Assembly (NCBI GenBank): GCA_964525165.1
Contig: CAZGGG010000002.1
Coordinates: 62,001 to 126,000 of the forward strand
Direction: 5' to 3'
DNA: 64,000 nucleotides
Origin: JAWLFI01 sp964525165
GTDB lineage: Bacteria > Bacteroidota > Bacteroidia > Chitinophagales > Saprospiraceae
Shown here: positions 9,826 through 18,267 of the stretch, piece by piece
How the letters are laid out: every line of letters starts with the position of its first letter
How positions within the stretch are numbered: position 1 is the first letter of the stretch
Position numbers and translations under genes: made by a program
The notes under the pieces: model-generated
Database searches by the model: none
Told to the model about the DNA's origin: nothing
What the model saw: only the letters and a program-made list of their open reading frames with translations

Positions 9826-9833
9826 CAAAGATA
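9826..9833 (-). promoter_or_regulatory. Candidate -7 box (TATCTTTG) directly before the CorC-type gene
   Basis: An exact TAnnTTTG box ends 4 bases before the ATG. If used, transcription would start at or almost at the start codon, giving a leaderless or near-leaderless mRNA. No -33 TTTG is evident. Confidence 0.4.
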
Positions 9834-9962
9834 AGACCTTTACTCCATAGTATCGCTTTAAGAAAACAGCTCAGCTGATGGAAATTCCAAGAAACAGATT
9901 GGATACGTTTTATAACCTAAGGAAGGAATGCACTGCTTCATAATACTTTCTATGTGCATCAT

Positions 9963-10520
9963 TTAATTAGGTTCTCGATCTTCAACATCAACAGAGCCCT
10001 TCATAGCCTTGATTTCCCATTCGCTGAAGTCATCTTTAGATCGGAAACCAAATCCATATATTAATTTCCCGGCTGTTTGAATGCGCACGTATTTCTCCGT
10101 CGTCAGTATGTTTTCTTTTTGGTCCCAGATAAGATCTTCCGCTTTTAGGGTATCCCCCTCCAAGTTGTAGAGGTGTACATTTCCACTCACAAATATTTCC
10201 GACTTACTTCTGCGGTTCTCACCATATTCAGCATCCAACCAACTTTCCACATATTGGCCTTTATTAAAAAACTCCGCACTTACCCCTTTCGGAAAAATAT
10301 CTGTCCCGTTAGTGACGGCCGCTTGTCGATGCATTTCCGGAGCGTAGATTTTTGTTTTCACTATTCCCGAATCAGAATAGATGATGACCGGTTCGATAAT
10401 TAATTCAATCTCGGGATCCGGGTAATTGAAAAGATTTTGAACTTCTGCAAGATCATTCTCGCAGGAGGCCAGACATAAGATTCCGAGGAACCAGCCTACT
10501 ATATTTATCTTCTGAGCCAT
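9963..10520 (-). CDS. lptC: LPS export periplasmic protein LptC (lipoprotein form)
   Basis: 185 residues with a lipobox (LCLASC, Cys about 20). The rest is the LptC/OstA-like beta-jellyroll: IIYSDSGIVKTKIYAPEM, FPKGVSAEFFNKG, SEIFVSGNVHLYNLEGDTLKAEDLIWDQ and KLIYGFGF. The strand pattern and order are those of LptC, which passes lipopolysaccharide from the LptBFG ABC transporter to LptA in the periplasm. Its start lies inside the last 16 bases of the upstream T9SS protein gene, so the two are translationally close. Neighbouring lptC and CorC/GldE-type genes are usual in Bacteroidota. Confidence 0.88.
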   Translation of the reverse strand: MAQKINIVGWFLGILCLASCENDLAEVQNLFNYPDPEIELIIEPVIIYSDSGIVKTKIYAPEMHRQAAVTNGTDIFPKGVSAEFFNKGQYVESWLDAEYGENRRSKSEIFVSGNVHLYNLEGDTLKAEDLIWDQKENILTTEKYVRIQTAGKLIYGFGFRSKDDFSEWEIKAMKGSVDVEDREPN

Positions 10521-12349
10521 AGGTCTCCTTCAAAAGTTCGAACACTTCCGTCTATAAAGCGGATCTCTACTAAATATACATAAATACCAGGGTCTGCTAA
10601 TCTACCTTTAAAGGTTCCATCCCAACCTGAACTTTCAATGCCGGGCATAATATTTTGGGCCTCATATACCAATTCTCCCCATCGAGAGAAGACTTTCAAA
10701 TCCATTCCTGCCGCTGAAACATTTGAATAGGCCGTAAAAAAGTCATTGATATTGTCTCCATTAGGACTGAAGGCATTGGGAATATAGGTGGGATAGGTAG
10801 CTTTCAGATCCAGATAAAAGCTATCTATCGCCGTACAGCCCAAACTGTCTGATACACTAAAGAAATAATAGGTGGATGCAATCGGAAGAGCGGTGGTAGC
10901 AAAACAAGTAGGACAGTCGACCGTTTCGGAAGGTTCCCATTGAGCCATAATATTGCCACCGGGCAAGAAAGCATCGCCACTTATTAAAATTTGTTCCCCC
11001 AAATCAACAGTTTGGTCCGATCCGGCTTCAGCAAAAATATTGGGGTCACAACAAATCAGTTCAAATCTCTTTGTCACCGTTTCCTTGCACCCTTTAGAGG
11101 ACAATACTTCCATACTGATCACCTTAGGGCCGGCTTTATCATAAGTAATGGAAAAGGGACCTTCTCCCGTACCCGTACCCGTACCCGGATTTGCGGAAGC
11201 ACCAAAATACCAATTCACTTGTACCACACTATCTACGGAACTACTATCAATCAATTCAATGCCCAAAGGATCTTCATAGCAAGCTTCTGGACTGATCAAT
11301 TCAAAATCCGCATTCGTTCCCTCAAAGGTTCCGGTGCCTCCAAACTCGATCTCAAAACCACTACCGGAGCCTGAGAAGTTATTTACGGCCAATGCATAAG
11401 CCTTGCCTGCTTCCATATTAATTGGGCGAAGCCAATTATCTTGCCCCTGCTCGCATCCCGCCGGTTCACTATCATCATTGGCTTCAGGGCGCAATCCTGT
11501 GGGCCCATGACAGTCCGTGGGATACTCTGCAATAGCGGCTCCGGCTGCCATACAGCGTAAGATTCTCTTGTCGCTACAATCATCAATTCCATTAGGCAAT
11601 TCAAATAGCACAAAGTCAAGGTCATCGACAATATTCAGTGGACTGAGTGCAAAAGTAAGAGATCCGCTTTCCTTGCAAATCCATTTGAACCAGGTGGAAT
11701 TGGTCTCATTATTCGCGCCCGGAAACCTATTGCTAAAACATAGGGCATCCATCAACTCGTCCGGATCATTGCCCTCACCATCAATGAGGGGCACAATAAA
11801 ACTGCTCTTGTCACATAATAATGCTCCTTGCGGACAGTCAGACTGGGGATCCACAGGTGCATTGAAATTACGTATACAAAGCTGGAAGCTTCCATCAAAG
11901 CCATTCCCGGACTGAACACGGATGAAATAATCTTGTCCGGGCAACAAACCATCTTGTTTCAATTCCACAAATTGATTCCGAGCATCATCACTCGCGCAAT
12001 TCACTCCTGAGGATAAGGTCTGACCGCAATTACCAAAGTAAAGTTGTGCCTCCGGTGCTTGTAGTGAGCCGCCCCTGGCAGAGCGGGTGGCCCCTCTGAT
12101 AATCACACTCATTTCTGTGGCTTCTGCGGTAAACACAAACCATATATCCTCTTGCTCCCCATTAAAACAGTCTGCAGGCTCATATCCTGAAAGCCCCAAG
12201 CCGTCTGTTGAGTAGGCTTCATTGGCAGAGCAAAAGTTCGTAGGGTCTGCAATTCGGATCGGGTCGAAACAATCCGCCCCGGTTTGGGCAGCCAAACTGC
12301 TGAAAAGACAAAAAAACAATAAACAATATTTTAAATTCCCTCTCATCAT
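10505..12349 (-). CDS. Secreted protein with T9SS type B (gliding-associated) C-terminal domain
   Basis: I take the ATG at 12349 (after AAGGA) because it puts the signal peptide (LLFFCLFSSLAAQ) at the N-terminus; about 614 residues. Two similar beta-rich, cysteine-containing modules (about 20-160 and 165-340; IWFVF...YFIRVQSGNGFDGSF and TWFKW...YALAVNNFSGSGSGF) resemble pre-peptidase C-like carbohydrate or cell-surface modules. A PKD-like region with a GTGTGTG linker and an Ig-like region follow. The end, IPNAFSPNGDNINDFF to GDLWLRR, is the type B sorting domain that marks cargo of the type IX secretion system. The ligand is unknown. It overlaps lptC by 16 bases. Confidence 0.85.
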   Translation of the reverse strand: MMRGNLKYCLLFFCLFSSLAAQTGADCFDPIRIADPTNFCSANEAYSTDGLGLSGYEPADCFNGEQEDIWFVFTAEATEMSVIIRGATRSARGGSLQAPEAQLYFGNCGQTLSSGVNCASDDARNQFVELKQDGLLPGQDYFIRVQSGNGFDGSFQLCIRNFNAPVDPQSDCPQGALLCDKSSFIVPLIDGEGNDPDELMDALCFSNRFPGANNETNSTWFKWICKESGSLTFALSPLNIVDDLDFVLFELPNGIDDCSDKRILRCMAAGAAIAEYPTDCHGPTGLRPEANDDSEPAGCEQGQDNWLRPINMEAGKAYALAVNNFSGSGSGFEIEFGGTGTFEGTNADFELISPEACYEDPLGIELIDSSSVDSVVQVNWYFGASANPGTGTGTGEGPFSITYDKAGPKVISMEVLSSKGCKETVTKRFELICCDPNIFAEAGSDQTVDLGEQILISGDAFLPGGNIMAQWEPSETVDCPTCFATTALPIASTYYFFSVSDSLGCTAIDSFYLDLKATYPTYIPNAFSPNGDNINDFFTAYSNVSAAGMDLKVFSRWGELVYEAQNIMPGIESSGWDGTFKGRLADPGIYVYLVEIRFIDGSVRTFEGDLWLRR

Positions 12350-12466
12350 TTCCTTAAACGTATTTTCCGCTGATATTGCGCCCACAAGGCTCAAAATGTT
12401 TACCTTCGTCTTATAGAGAACCCGAAGGGCAAAAACGCTCGAAAGTTAACACAATTTAACAGTCCA

Positions 12467-12718
12467 ATGGATTTTATAGCTCACATCAACGTCATGCCGC
12501 ACGAGGAATTACTGGATCCTCAAGGAAAAGCTGTATTGAAAAACCTGAAAAATATTGAGGTAACTACCGCTACGAATGTGCGTATTGGAAAGCATATCAC
12601 GCTCGAATTCTCAGCTGACTCAGAGGAAGCTGCAAACGAAATCGTGCATCACGCCTGTAAAAACCTCTTGGTCAATGTGATCGTGGAACAATATGAGTTC
12701 AGCTTGGAAAAAGCCTGA
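12467..12718 (+). CDS. purS: Phosphoribosylformylglycinamidine synthase, PurS subunit
   Basis: 83 residues, the usual PurS length. It binds PurL and PurQ and helps channel ammonia in the fourth step of purine synthesis in the cytoplasm. Diagnostic stretches: a first strand INVMPHEELLDPQGKAV, then IEVTTATNVRIGKHITLEF and the C-terminal NPVIE-like segment, here LLVNVIVEQYEF. purL and purQ are not in the window. It is followed by rsmI after 2 bases, so they are co-transcribed. Confidence 0.93.
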   Translation: MDFIAHINVMPHEELLDPQGKAVLKNLKNIEVTTATNVRIGKHITLEFSADSEEAANEIVHHACKNLLVNVIVEQYEFSLEKA

Positions 12719-12720
12719 AC

Positions 12721-13392
12721 ATGCTCACCCTAGTGCCCACGCCGATTGGCAATTTAGATGATATCACCTTTCGTTCTGTAAAAGTATTGGAGTCTGTCGA
12801 TCTGATCCTGGCTGAGGATACACGTCATGCAGGTCGTCTGTTACAGCATCTTGAAATTAAAAAGCCGTTGCGGTCTTACCATGCGCACAATGAACATAAA
12901 GTTGTGGAGCAGTTGGTAGAAGACTTACAATCCGGTGTCCAGATGGCTTTGATTACAGATGCCGGAAGTCCGGGTATTTCTGATCCCGGTTTTTTATTGA
13001 CGCGGGCTTGCATTCAGGCAGGAATTGAAGTAATCTGCCTTCCGGGCGCCAATGCGATTATCCCCGCTTTAGTGGGGTCAGGTCTTCCTTGTGATAAATT
13101 CTATTTTGAGGGATTTCTCCCTGTCAAAAAGGGGCGTAATACCCGCCTACAGTACCTATCGGAATTAGGGGTAACTATGGTTTTGTATGAGTCTCCGCAT
13201 AAGATTCTAAAAACATTGAAGCAGCTAGCCGAAGTATTAGGGTCGGATCGTGAAGCATGTGTTGCCCGGGAAATCAGCAAGTTGCATGAGGAATTTATCA
13301 GGGGTTCTCTTACTGAGATCCTTCAGAATTTGGAACAACGTCCCAAGATCAAGGGGGAGATTACCTTGGTAGTGGCGGGAAGAGGGACGTAG
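12721..13392 (+). CDS. rsmI: 16S rRNA 2'-O-methyltransferase RsmI
   Basis: 223 residues of the tetrapyrrole-methylase fold. RsmI methylates the ribose of C1402 in 16S rRNA, at the decoding centre, using S-adenosylmethionine. Motifs in order: PTPIGNLDDITFR (7-19), AEDTRHAGRLLQH (31-43), ITDAGSPGISDPG, CLPGANA, VLYESPHKI and CVAREISKLHEE. Compared with E. coli RsmI (286 residues) it lacks the C-terminal extension, as many Bacteroidota members do. A repeat-rich, gene-free stretch follows it. Confidence 0.94.
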   Translation: MLTLVPTPIGNLDDITFRSVKVLESVDLILAEDTRHAGRLLQHLEIKKPLRSYHAHNEHKVVEQLVEDLQSGVQMALITDAGSPGISDPGFLLTRACIQAGIEVICLPGANAIIPALVGSGLPCDKFYFEGFLPVKKGRNTRLQYLSELGVTMVLYESPHKILKTLKQLAEVLGSDREACVAREISKLHEEFIRGSLTEILQNLEQRPKIKGEITLVVAGRGT

Positions 13393-13417
13393 GGATTTGG
13401 TTACTGCGGGCGGCTTT

Positions 13418-13465
13418 GATTATTTGATTATTTGATTATTTGATTATTTGATTATTTGATTATTT
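13418..13465. repeat. Tandem repeat, six copies of GATTATTT
   Basis: Six perfect head-to-tail copies of an 8-base unit start 26 bases after the rsmI stop. The AT-rich bases that follow contain further GATTA-like words. A simple repeat of this kind can change copy number by slippage. It is outside any gene. Confidence 0.95.
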
Positions 13466-13555
13466 AGGATAGTGATTAATTTTTAATCAAGTTGATTATA
13501 TTCTAATCATTTCATACTCTTACACTTATTTTCTGGTGTCGGTTCAAAGCAAGAG

Positions 13556-13668
13556 GTCTGCTGCGTGGGCGCTCCGCCTCTGGCGGACAGGCTTAGGCGG
13601 CTTTGATGTCCAGTCCATGCGGTCTGCCGCTTGGGCGCCGCAGGCGGCTCTGTGGTCTGCCGTCCGCC
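13556..13668. repeat. GC-rich dispersed repeat cluster abutting the lpdA stop
   Basis: Related GC-rich words occur in a row: GTCTGCTGCGTGGGCGCTCC (13556-13575), GTCTGCCGCTTGGGCGCC (13622-13639) followed by a tail reading GGCGGCTC, and GTCTGCCGTCCGCC (13655-13668). The last base touches the lpdA stop codon. A further copy lies at 39252-39281, also between convergent genes. The composition differs sharply from the AT-rich bases around it. It could act as a shared transcription terminator or be a mobile REP-like unit. Confidence 0.7.
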
Positions 13669-15069
13669 TTACATATGTATCGGCCGATTATCCGTCGCTG
13701 CCAATGCTGCTTCCTTAATCCCTTCGCTATAGGTAGGATGTGGGTGGGACATGCGTGCCATATCTTCTGCCGATCCACGGAACTCCATGATACTCACGGC
13801 TTCCATGATCATGTCCGCCGCCCGGGCCCCACAAATGTGCGCACCTAATAATTCGTCTGTTTCTTTATGGGCTAATAGCTTAATCGTTCCTTCAGTATCC
13901 ATACTGGCTCGGGCACGACCCAAAGCTTTGTAAGGGAATTTACCCACTTTATAGGGTACACCGGCCTCTTTAAGTTGCTCTTCGGTCTGACCTACACCGG
14001 CCACTTCCGGCCAGGTATACACAACATTGGGAATCAAATTGTAATGAATGTGTGGCTTCTGCCCTGCCATCAATTCAGCGACCATCACTCCCTCTTCCTC
14101 TGCCTTATGGGCCAGCATAGCCCCTCTGACCACATCGCCAATGGCATAGATATGCTCCTTAGCGGTTTGTAAATGGTCGTTGACCTCTAACTGTCCTTTA
14201 TCATTGGTCTTTAAGCCTGCATTTTCAAGTCCCAAGCTTTGTGTATAGGGTCTTCGGCCAATGGCCACCAAGCAATAGTCAGCTTTCAGCTCAAAAGACT
14301 CATCACTATCCCGTTTATCCACCGTTACCGTTACAGATCGTGAAGTCGCTTTAACTGCACTGACTGCATGTTTAAAATGGAATTTTACACCTAGCTTCTT
14401 CATAGATCTCATGAGTTCTTTCCCCATGTCCTTATCCATGGTAGGAATCGCTCGGTCCAAGTATTCAATGACCTGAACCTCTGTGCCTAAGCGCGCAAAT
14501 ACAGAACCTAACTCTAATCCGATCACTCCAGCACCAACAACAATCATCTTTTTAGGCAATTTCTCGATCTCTAAAGCCTCTGTCGAGGTGATGACCCGCT
14601 TTTTATCGTATTGGAACATATCCGGCGTATTAGGTTTCGAACCGGTCGCGATCACAATCTTCTCTGCTGTTAATTCTTTATCGCCCTCTTTTCCGGAAAC
14701 CTTCACGGTATGCTCATCTACAAAGCTGCCCCAGCCGGTATGCACATCGATTTTATTCTTCTTCATCAGAAAACCGATCCCTTGCACATTTTCCTCCACC
14801 ACGGATCGCTTTCGGGCGATCATCTGTTTCATATTCAGATTTAAGCCTTCAATATCAATCCCGTGCGTTTCAAATTTCTCCTTTGCATCATGATAGTGTT
14901 CTGAGGAATCCAGCAACGCCTTGGAAGGAATACAACCCACATTCAAACAGGTCCCGCCCAAAGTGTCATACTTTTCGATGATAGCTGTTTTCATTCCCAA
15001 TTGTGCCGCTCTGATGGCACATACATATCCACCGGGTCCTGAACCGATGACAATTAGATCATATTTCAT
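13669..15069 (-). CDS. lpdA: Dihydrolipoyl dehydrogenase (E3)
   Basis: 466 residues. A flavoprotein that reoxidises the lipoyl groups of 2-oxoacid dehydrogenase complexes and the glycine cleavage system, passing electrons to NAD+. It shows the FAD-binding GSGPGGY (9-15), the redox disulfide GGTCLNVGCIPSK (Cys41 and Cys46), the NAD-binding VVGAGVIGLELGSVFARLG, the second FAD site IYAIGDV, and the C-terminal catalytic HPHPTYSE. It starts 2 bases after the ricT stop and is the last gene of holB-ricT-lpdA. Confidence 0.95.
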   Translation of the reverse strand: MKYDLIVIGSGPGGYVCAIRAAQLGMKTAIIEKYDTLGGTCLNVGCIPSKALLDSSEHYHDAKEKFETHGIDIEGLNLNMKQMIARKRSVVEENVQGIGFLMKKNKIDVHTGWGSFVDEHTVKVSGKEGDKELTAEKIVIATGSKPNTPDMFQYDKKRVITSTEALEIEKLPKKMIVVGAGVIGLELGSVFARLGTEVQVIEYLDRAIPTMDKDMGKELMRSMKKLGVKFHFKHAVSAVKATSRSVTVTVDKRDSDESFELKADYCLVAIGRRPYTQSLGLENAGLKTNDKGQLEVNDHLQTAKEHIYAIGDVVRGAMLAHKAEEEGVMVAELMAGQKPHIHYNLIPNVVYTWPEVAGVGQTEEQLKEAGVPYKVGKFPYKALGRARASMDTEGTIKLLAHKETDELLGAHICGARAADMIMEAVSIMEFRGSAEDMARMSHPHPTYSEGIKEAALAATDNRPIHM

Positions 15070-15071
15070 GC

Positions 15072-16544
15072 TTAGTTGCTTTTGTCCGGCCTGTTGCCTT
15101 TTCCTTTATTCTTTTGTTGGTTGTTCCTAGAATTTGTGTTCTTGGAATTTGAATTTCGAGGACCTTTCCTTCGATTGGGCCTTTTATTCCTAGACTTTTG
15201 ATTGTTGTTTCCCTTCTCTTGGGTGTTGGACTTTCCTTTTGCATTGGATGATTTATTCGAACGGCCTCGTCCTCTTCGTTTGTTTCTTTTCGGCTTCTTT
15301 TGCTCTTTAGGCAGCTCAATCACACCGGTGACATCATCCGTAAAGTCTATCACATCCTCATCCTCAGTCTGGTTGTAGGTAATACCTTTCAACTCGGTAG
15401 GCTTCTCACCTTTTTTATTCATCTCTAGCACTTCCTTGACCCGATCAACGTCCAGTGCCAGAATGACCCTTCTCCCTTTCCCATCGTCTAATGAATAATA
15501 CATTTGACGCTTGAAAATATCCATCTTGATCAGAAACGCTTTTGCGGAAGCGGTATAGAGCTTATCAGCATTCTTAGGGAAATCCTTCAAAGCTTCCATA
15601 TAGGTATCCAACTCATAGTTCAGGCAGCACTTTAAACGTCCACACTGACCTGATAATTTGGATTGATTGATGGATAAGTTTTGATAGCGAGCTGCTGAAG
15701 TGGAGACCGATTTAAAGTCCGTTAACCAGGTGGAGCAACACAATTCACGTCCACATGGGCCCAAGCCGCCAATTCGCGCGGATTCCTGGCGGGCTCCGAT
15801 TTGTCGCATTTCAATTTTGACCNNNNNNNNNNCCCTAATGCTCATAGTATTCATAGAAGATATCCAGAAGTTGCAATTCTTATCCCAGACACTGTTGGAA
15901 GACCTTGTGGCGGATGATGTGTCTCATGTCAAAGAATGTATGATTTTCAAAGTGGTCATTTCAATTTTGACCTTGAACTCTTGTGCGTAGGAGCGCACGA
16001 GCTCACGAAAATCCACTCTACCTTCTGCTGTGTAATAGAAAGTAGCCTTACGCAAATCGCAACGGTATTCGACATCACCAATTTTCATTTCCAGACCCAG
16101 CGTACGAGCAATGGCTCTGGCTTTGACCATGGCTTCGTGTTCTTTCGAACGGGCTTCATCTACCTTTTCGAGATCTTTCTCGTGTGCAATACGAATAATG
16201 TCAAATTGGACATCACTTTCTCGCACCTTCTTCTTTTTCATTTGCAAGCGGACGAGATCTCCGCTTAGACCGATCTTGCCGATGTCATAACCACTCTTGT
16301 CGTCCACTACGACCCAATCCCCGGTGACCGCATGCACGGAATCCGGTAATTTGTAAAAACCTTTCGAGGCACCATTTTTAAAGCTTACCTCGCAAATATC
16401 ATATGGATTCGGGTCGTGGATATCCATGACCTTGATCCAATCAAATGTATTCAGTTTATTACAGCCGCCTGTGGCGCAACTTCCATTGTTCTGACATCCT
16501 TTGGGCGCTCCATCGGTTCCTGTCGCACATCCTGCACAACCCAT
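15072..16544 (-). CDS. ricT: PSP1/RicT-family protein (frame broken by a faulty contig join)
   Basis: The N-terminal part reads 16544 to 15957 and the C-terminal part 15806 to 15072. Joining them at the shared CATTTCAATTTTGACC gives about 440 residues: FKVKIEM continuing into RQIGARQESARIGGLG. The N-terminus is cysteine-rich (seven Cys in the first 28 residues); the PSP1 core includes GPCGRELCCSTW and GRLKCCLNYE. In Bacillus, RicT (YaaT) works with RicA and RicF in an iron-sulfur complex that affects RNase Y cleavage; rny is in this window, but the Bacteroidota role is unproven. The last 85 or so residues are a Lys/Arg/Asn-rich tail, probably disordered and nucleic-acid binding. Confidence 0.85.
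15823..15956. other. Scaffold gap (10 N) plus 124 bases that do not belong in ricT
   Basis: N run at 15823-15832. CATTTCAATTTTGACC ends at the gap (15807-15822) and recurs at 15957-15972. Bases 15833-15956 between them break ricT, carry stops in the ricT frame, and have no counterpart in the protein family. They look like a wrongly extended contig end. Confidence 0.9.
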
Positions 16545-16640
16545 AAGAATATAGATTTTAGATTATTTCCTTTATGAAAATAATTCTTCCAAAAATATTA
16601 AAAAGAACGGAGAAACGTTTTCGAGATTGTTCCTTTTCGG

Positions 16641-17777
16641 TCAAAAGAGCAATTTTCTGCTCTCCAATTCCGGCGCTCGATGAATCACCCTATGGATCAT
16701 CAAGGATTGCCGGGCGATCAAAATTTTTCGATTGGCATTGCGCTCCACTGATCGAATAGACTGCTCGATCAGTTCTTTGATCTCAAAAATCTGATCCAAC
16801 TCCAGCAGCTTAGCGAGATTGAGAATAGGCTTTTGTGCTTCTTCAGAAAGCCTTAATTGGGTTTGATTCAATTTTCCGGCAAGCAAGATTTGCTCCAAGG
16901 CATTCAAGCCCACTTCCAAAAAATTCTTCAATTGCTGTTTCGTCCAGTTTTGGTATTGGCTCACCTTGTCCATGAGCTCTTTCGGCGCCAATTTATAACA
17001 CACCCGCATCCATAGAATGAATTCCAAAAAGAGATCATCATTCCCGGCATCTAATAATTTTAGGGCCTGATTCATATCTCCATCCGCAATAAAAGCCATC
17101 TTGGCCGCCATCTCCTCCTCTACCCCTTTATGCTTCCGCAAATAGGCGGCCATTTCATCATCCAAAAGCGGTTTGATCACCAAAGATTGACATCTGGATT
17201 GAATGGTATTCAAGATTCGAGAGCGATCCTCCGTCACCAAATAGATATACATCCCCTCAGGGGGCTCCTCGATGAGCTTTAATAATCGATTGCCCTCTGT
17301 ATCTAGAAATTCTGCGAACCATATCACCAGAACTTTCTCCTTCCCCTGATAAGACTTCAGACTGGAAAACTGAAGCATGGCTTGTAATTCTTTGGCATTG
17401 ATATTCAGATTCCCTTTCTCAGCATCCGCTTGCATCATCCAATCCTGTAAATCTGCAAAAGGATTCATCATCAATAGATCCCGCCAATGTTCCATTAAAT
17501 CCGCTGAACCCAATTTAGTTCCTACCATAGGAAAGGTATAATGGACATCCGGGTGACCGAGTTTATGCGTCTTCTGACATGCCTCGCATTGCCCACAGCT
17601 ATCTTCTTCGGTTCGCTGCAAACAAGTCTGATAAGCAATTAAGGCACGTACCAAAGGCAAGGTCCCTCTACCTGCCTCTCCCGCAAACAGCAAGGCGTGC
17701 GGCAACTTGCTTGCACGTACAGCTGTCCGCAGATAATTTTTAATGTCTTCTTGTCCCGGTATATCTTTAAAAAACAC
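16641..17777 (-). CDS. holB: DNA polymerase III clamp-loader subunit delta'
   Basis: 378 residues. The delta' subunit is part of the clamp loader that places the beta sliding clamp on DNA. Its AAA+ domain has the zinc module with Cys52, Cys61, Cys64 and Cys67 (CGQCEACQ) and the SRC motif (TIQSRCQSL), which supplies the arginine finger to the neighbouring subunit. The P-loop position reads GEAGRGTLPL, without the lysine, as expected for delta', which does not hydrolyse ATP. The C-terminal helical domain is about 260-378. It leads a unit with ricT 96 bases downstream and a good promoter just upstream. Confidence 0.9.
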   Translation of the reverse strand: MFFKDIPGQEDIKNYLRTAVRASKLPHALLFAGEAGRGTLPLVRALIAYQTCLQRTEEDSCGQCEACQKTHKLGHPDVHYTFPMVGTKLGSADLMEHWRDLLMMNPFADLQDWMMQADAEKGNLNINAKELQAMLQFSSLKSYQGKEKVLVIWFAEFLDTEGNRLLKLIEEPPEGMYIYLVTEDRSRILNTIQSRCQSLVIKPLLDDEMAAYLRKHKGVEEEMAAKMAFIADGDMNQALKLLDAGNDDLFLEFILWMRVCYKLAPKELMDKVSQYQNWTKQQLKNFLEVGLNALEQILLAGKLNQTQLRLSEEAQKPILNLAKLLELDQIFEIKELIEQSIRSVERNANRKILIARQSLMIHRVIHRAPELESRKLLF

Positions 17778-17794
17778 TCTTGTAAATTGTAGGA

Positions 17795-17825
17795 TAAAGG
17801 TAGGATTCTAAACCCTTACGGCAAA
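17795..17825 (-). promoter_or_regulatory. Promoter of holB-ricT-lpdA
   Basis: On the minus strand TTTG (17822-17825), a 19-base spacer, then TACCTTTA (17795-17802) 17 bases before the holB ATG. Both boxes and the spacing fit the Bacteroidota consensus TTTG-N19-TAnnTTTG with one mismatch. Confidence 0.6.
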
Positions 17826-17856
17826 TTTACGTTCCATCAAATGAAAAGTAAATCCT

Positions 17857-18267
17857 ATGAAAGTCTCCGTATATCGAAAAGCCCATTTTAACGCCGCCCA
17901 TCGTATTTATAATCCGGATTGGAGTGATGAGCGCAATATGGAAGTCTTTGGCAGTTGTGCCAATCCACATTATCATGGCCACAATTATGAATTAGAGGTG
18001 AAAGTTACCGGGGAGGTCAATCCCGAAACCGGCTATTTGATCGACTTAAAAGATTTGAAGCAGATCATCAAAACAGAGGTGGAAGATCGCTTAGATCATA
18101 AGAATCTCAATGAGCAAGTCGATGAATTCAAAGAGCTCATCCCCACGGCCGAGCATATTGCGTATGTGATTTATCATCTGATTCGAAATAAATTGGATGA
18201 AGCCTATGACTTGCAGGTACGCTTGTATGAGACACCTCGGAATTTTGTAGAGTATCCGGTGGGGTGA
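17857..18267 (+). CDS. 6-pyruvoyl-tetrahydropterin synthase family (COG0720) enzyme
   Basis: 136 residues, full length. Zinc ligands are His15, His40 and His42, and the catalytic cysteine is Cys34 in CANPHYHGH. There are five residues between Cys and HGH. That is the spacing of PTPS enzymes making 6-pyruvoyl-tetrahydropterin (the biopterin route); queuosine-type QueD has three. The substrate in either case is 7,8-dihydroneopterin triphosphate, the product of FolE, which is encoded at 24.5 kb. Automatic annotation would call it QueD; I prefer the family name. It is divergent from holB. Confidence 0.88.
   Translation: MKVSVYRKAHFNAAHRIYNPDWSDERNMEVFGSCANPHYHGHNYELEVKVTGEVNPETGYLIDLKDLKQIIKTEVEDRLDHKNLNEQVDEFKELIPTAEHIAYVIYHLIRNKLDEAYDLQVRLYETPRNFVEYPVG

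Noticed and set aside
11165..11192. CCCGTA/GTGTGT-like short repeat as a phase-variable tract
   Set aside because: It encodes a short Gly-Thr linker in frame (GTGTGTG) in the T9SS protein; the hexamer unit would not shift the frame.
16641..17777. holB as a pseudogene because the P-loop lysine is missing
   Set aside because: Clamp-loader delta' subunits normally lack a working P-loop, and the zinc and SRC motifs are intact.
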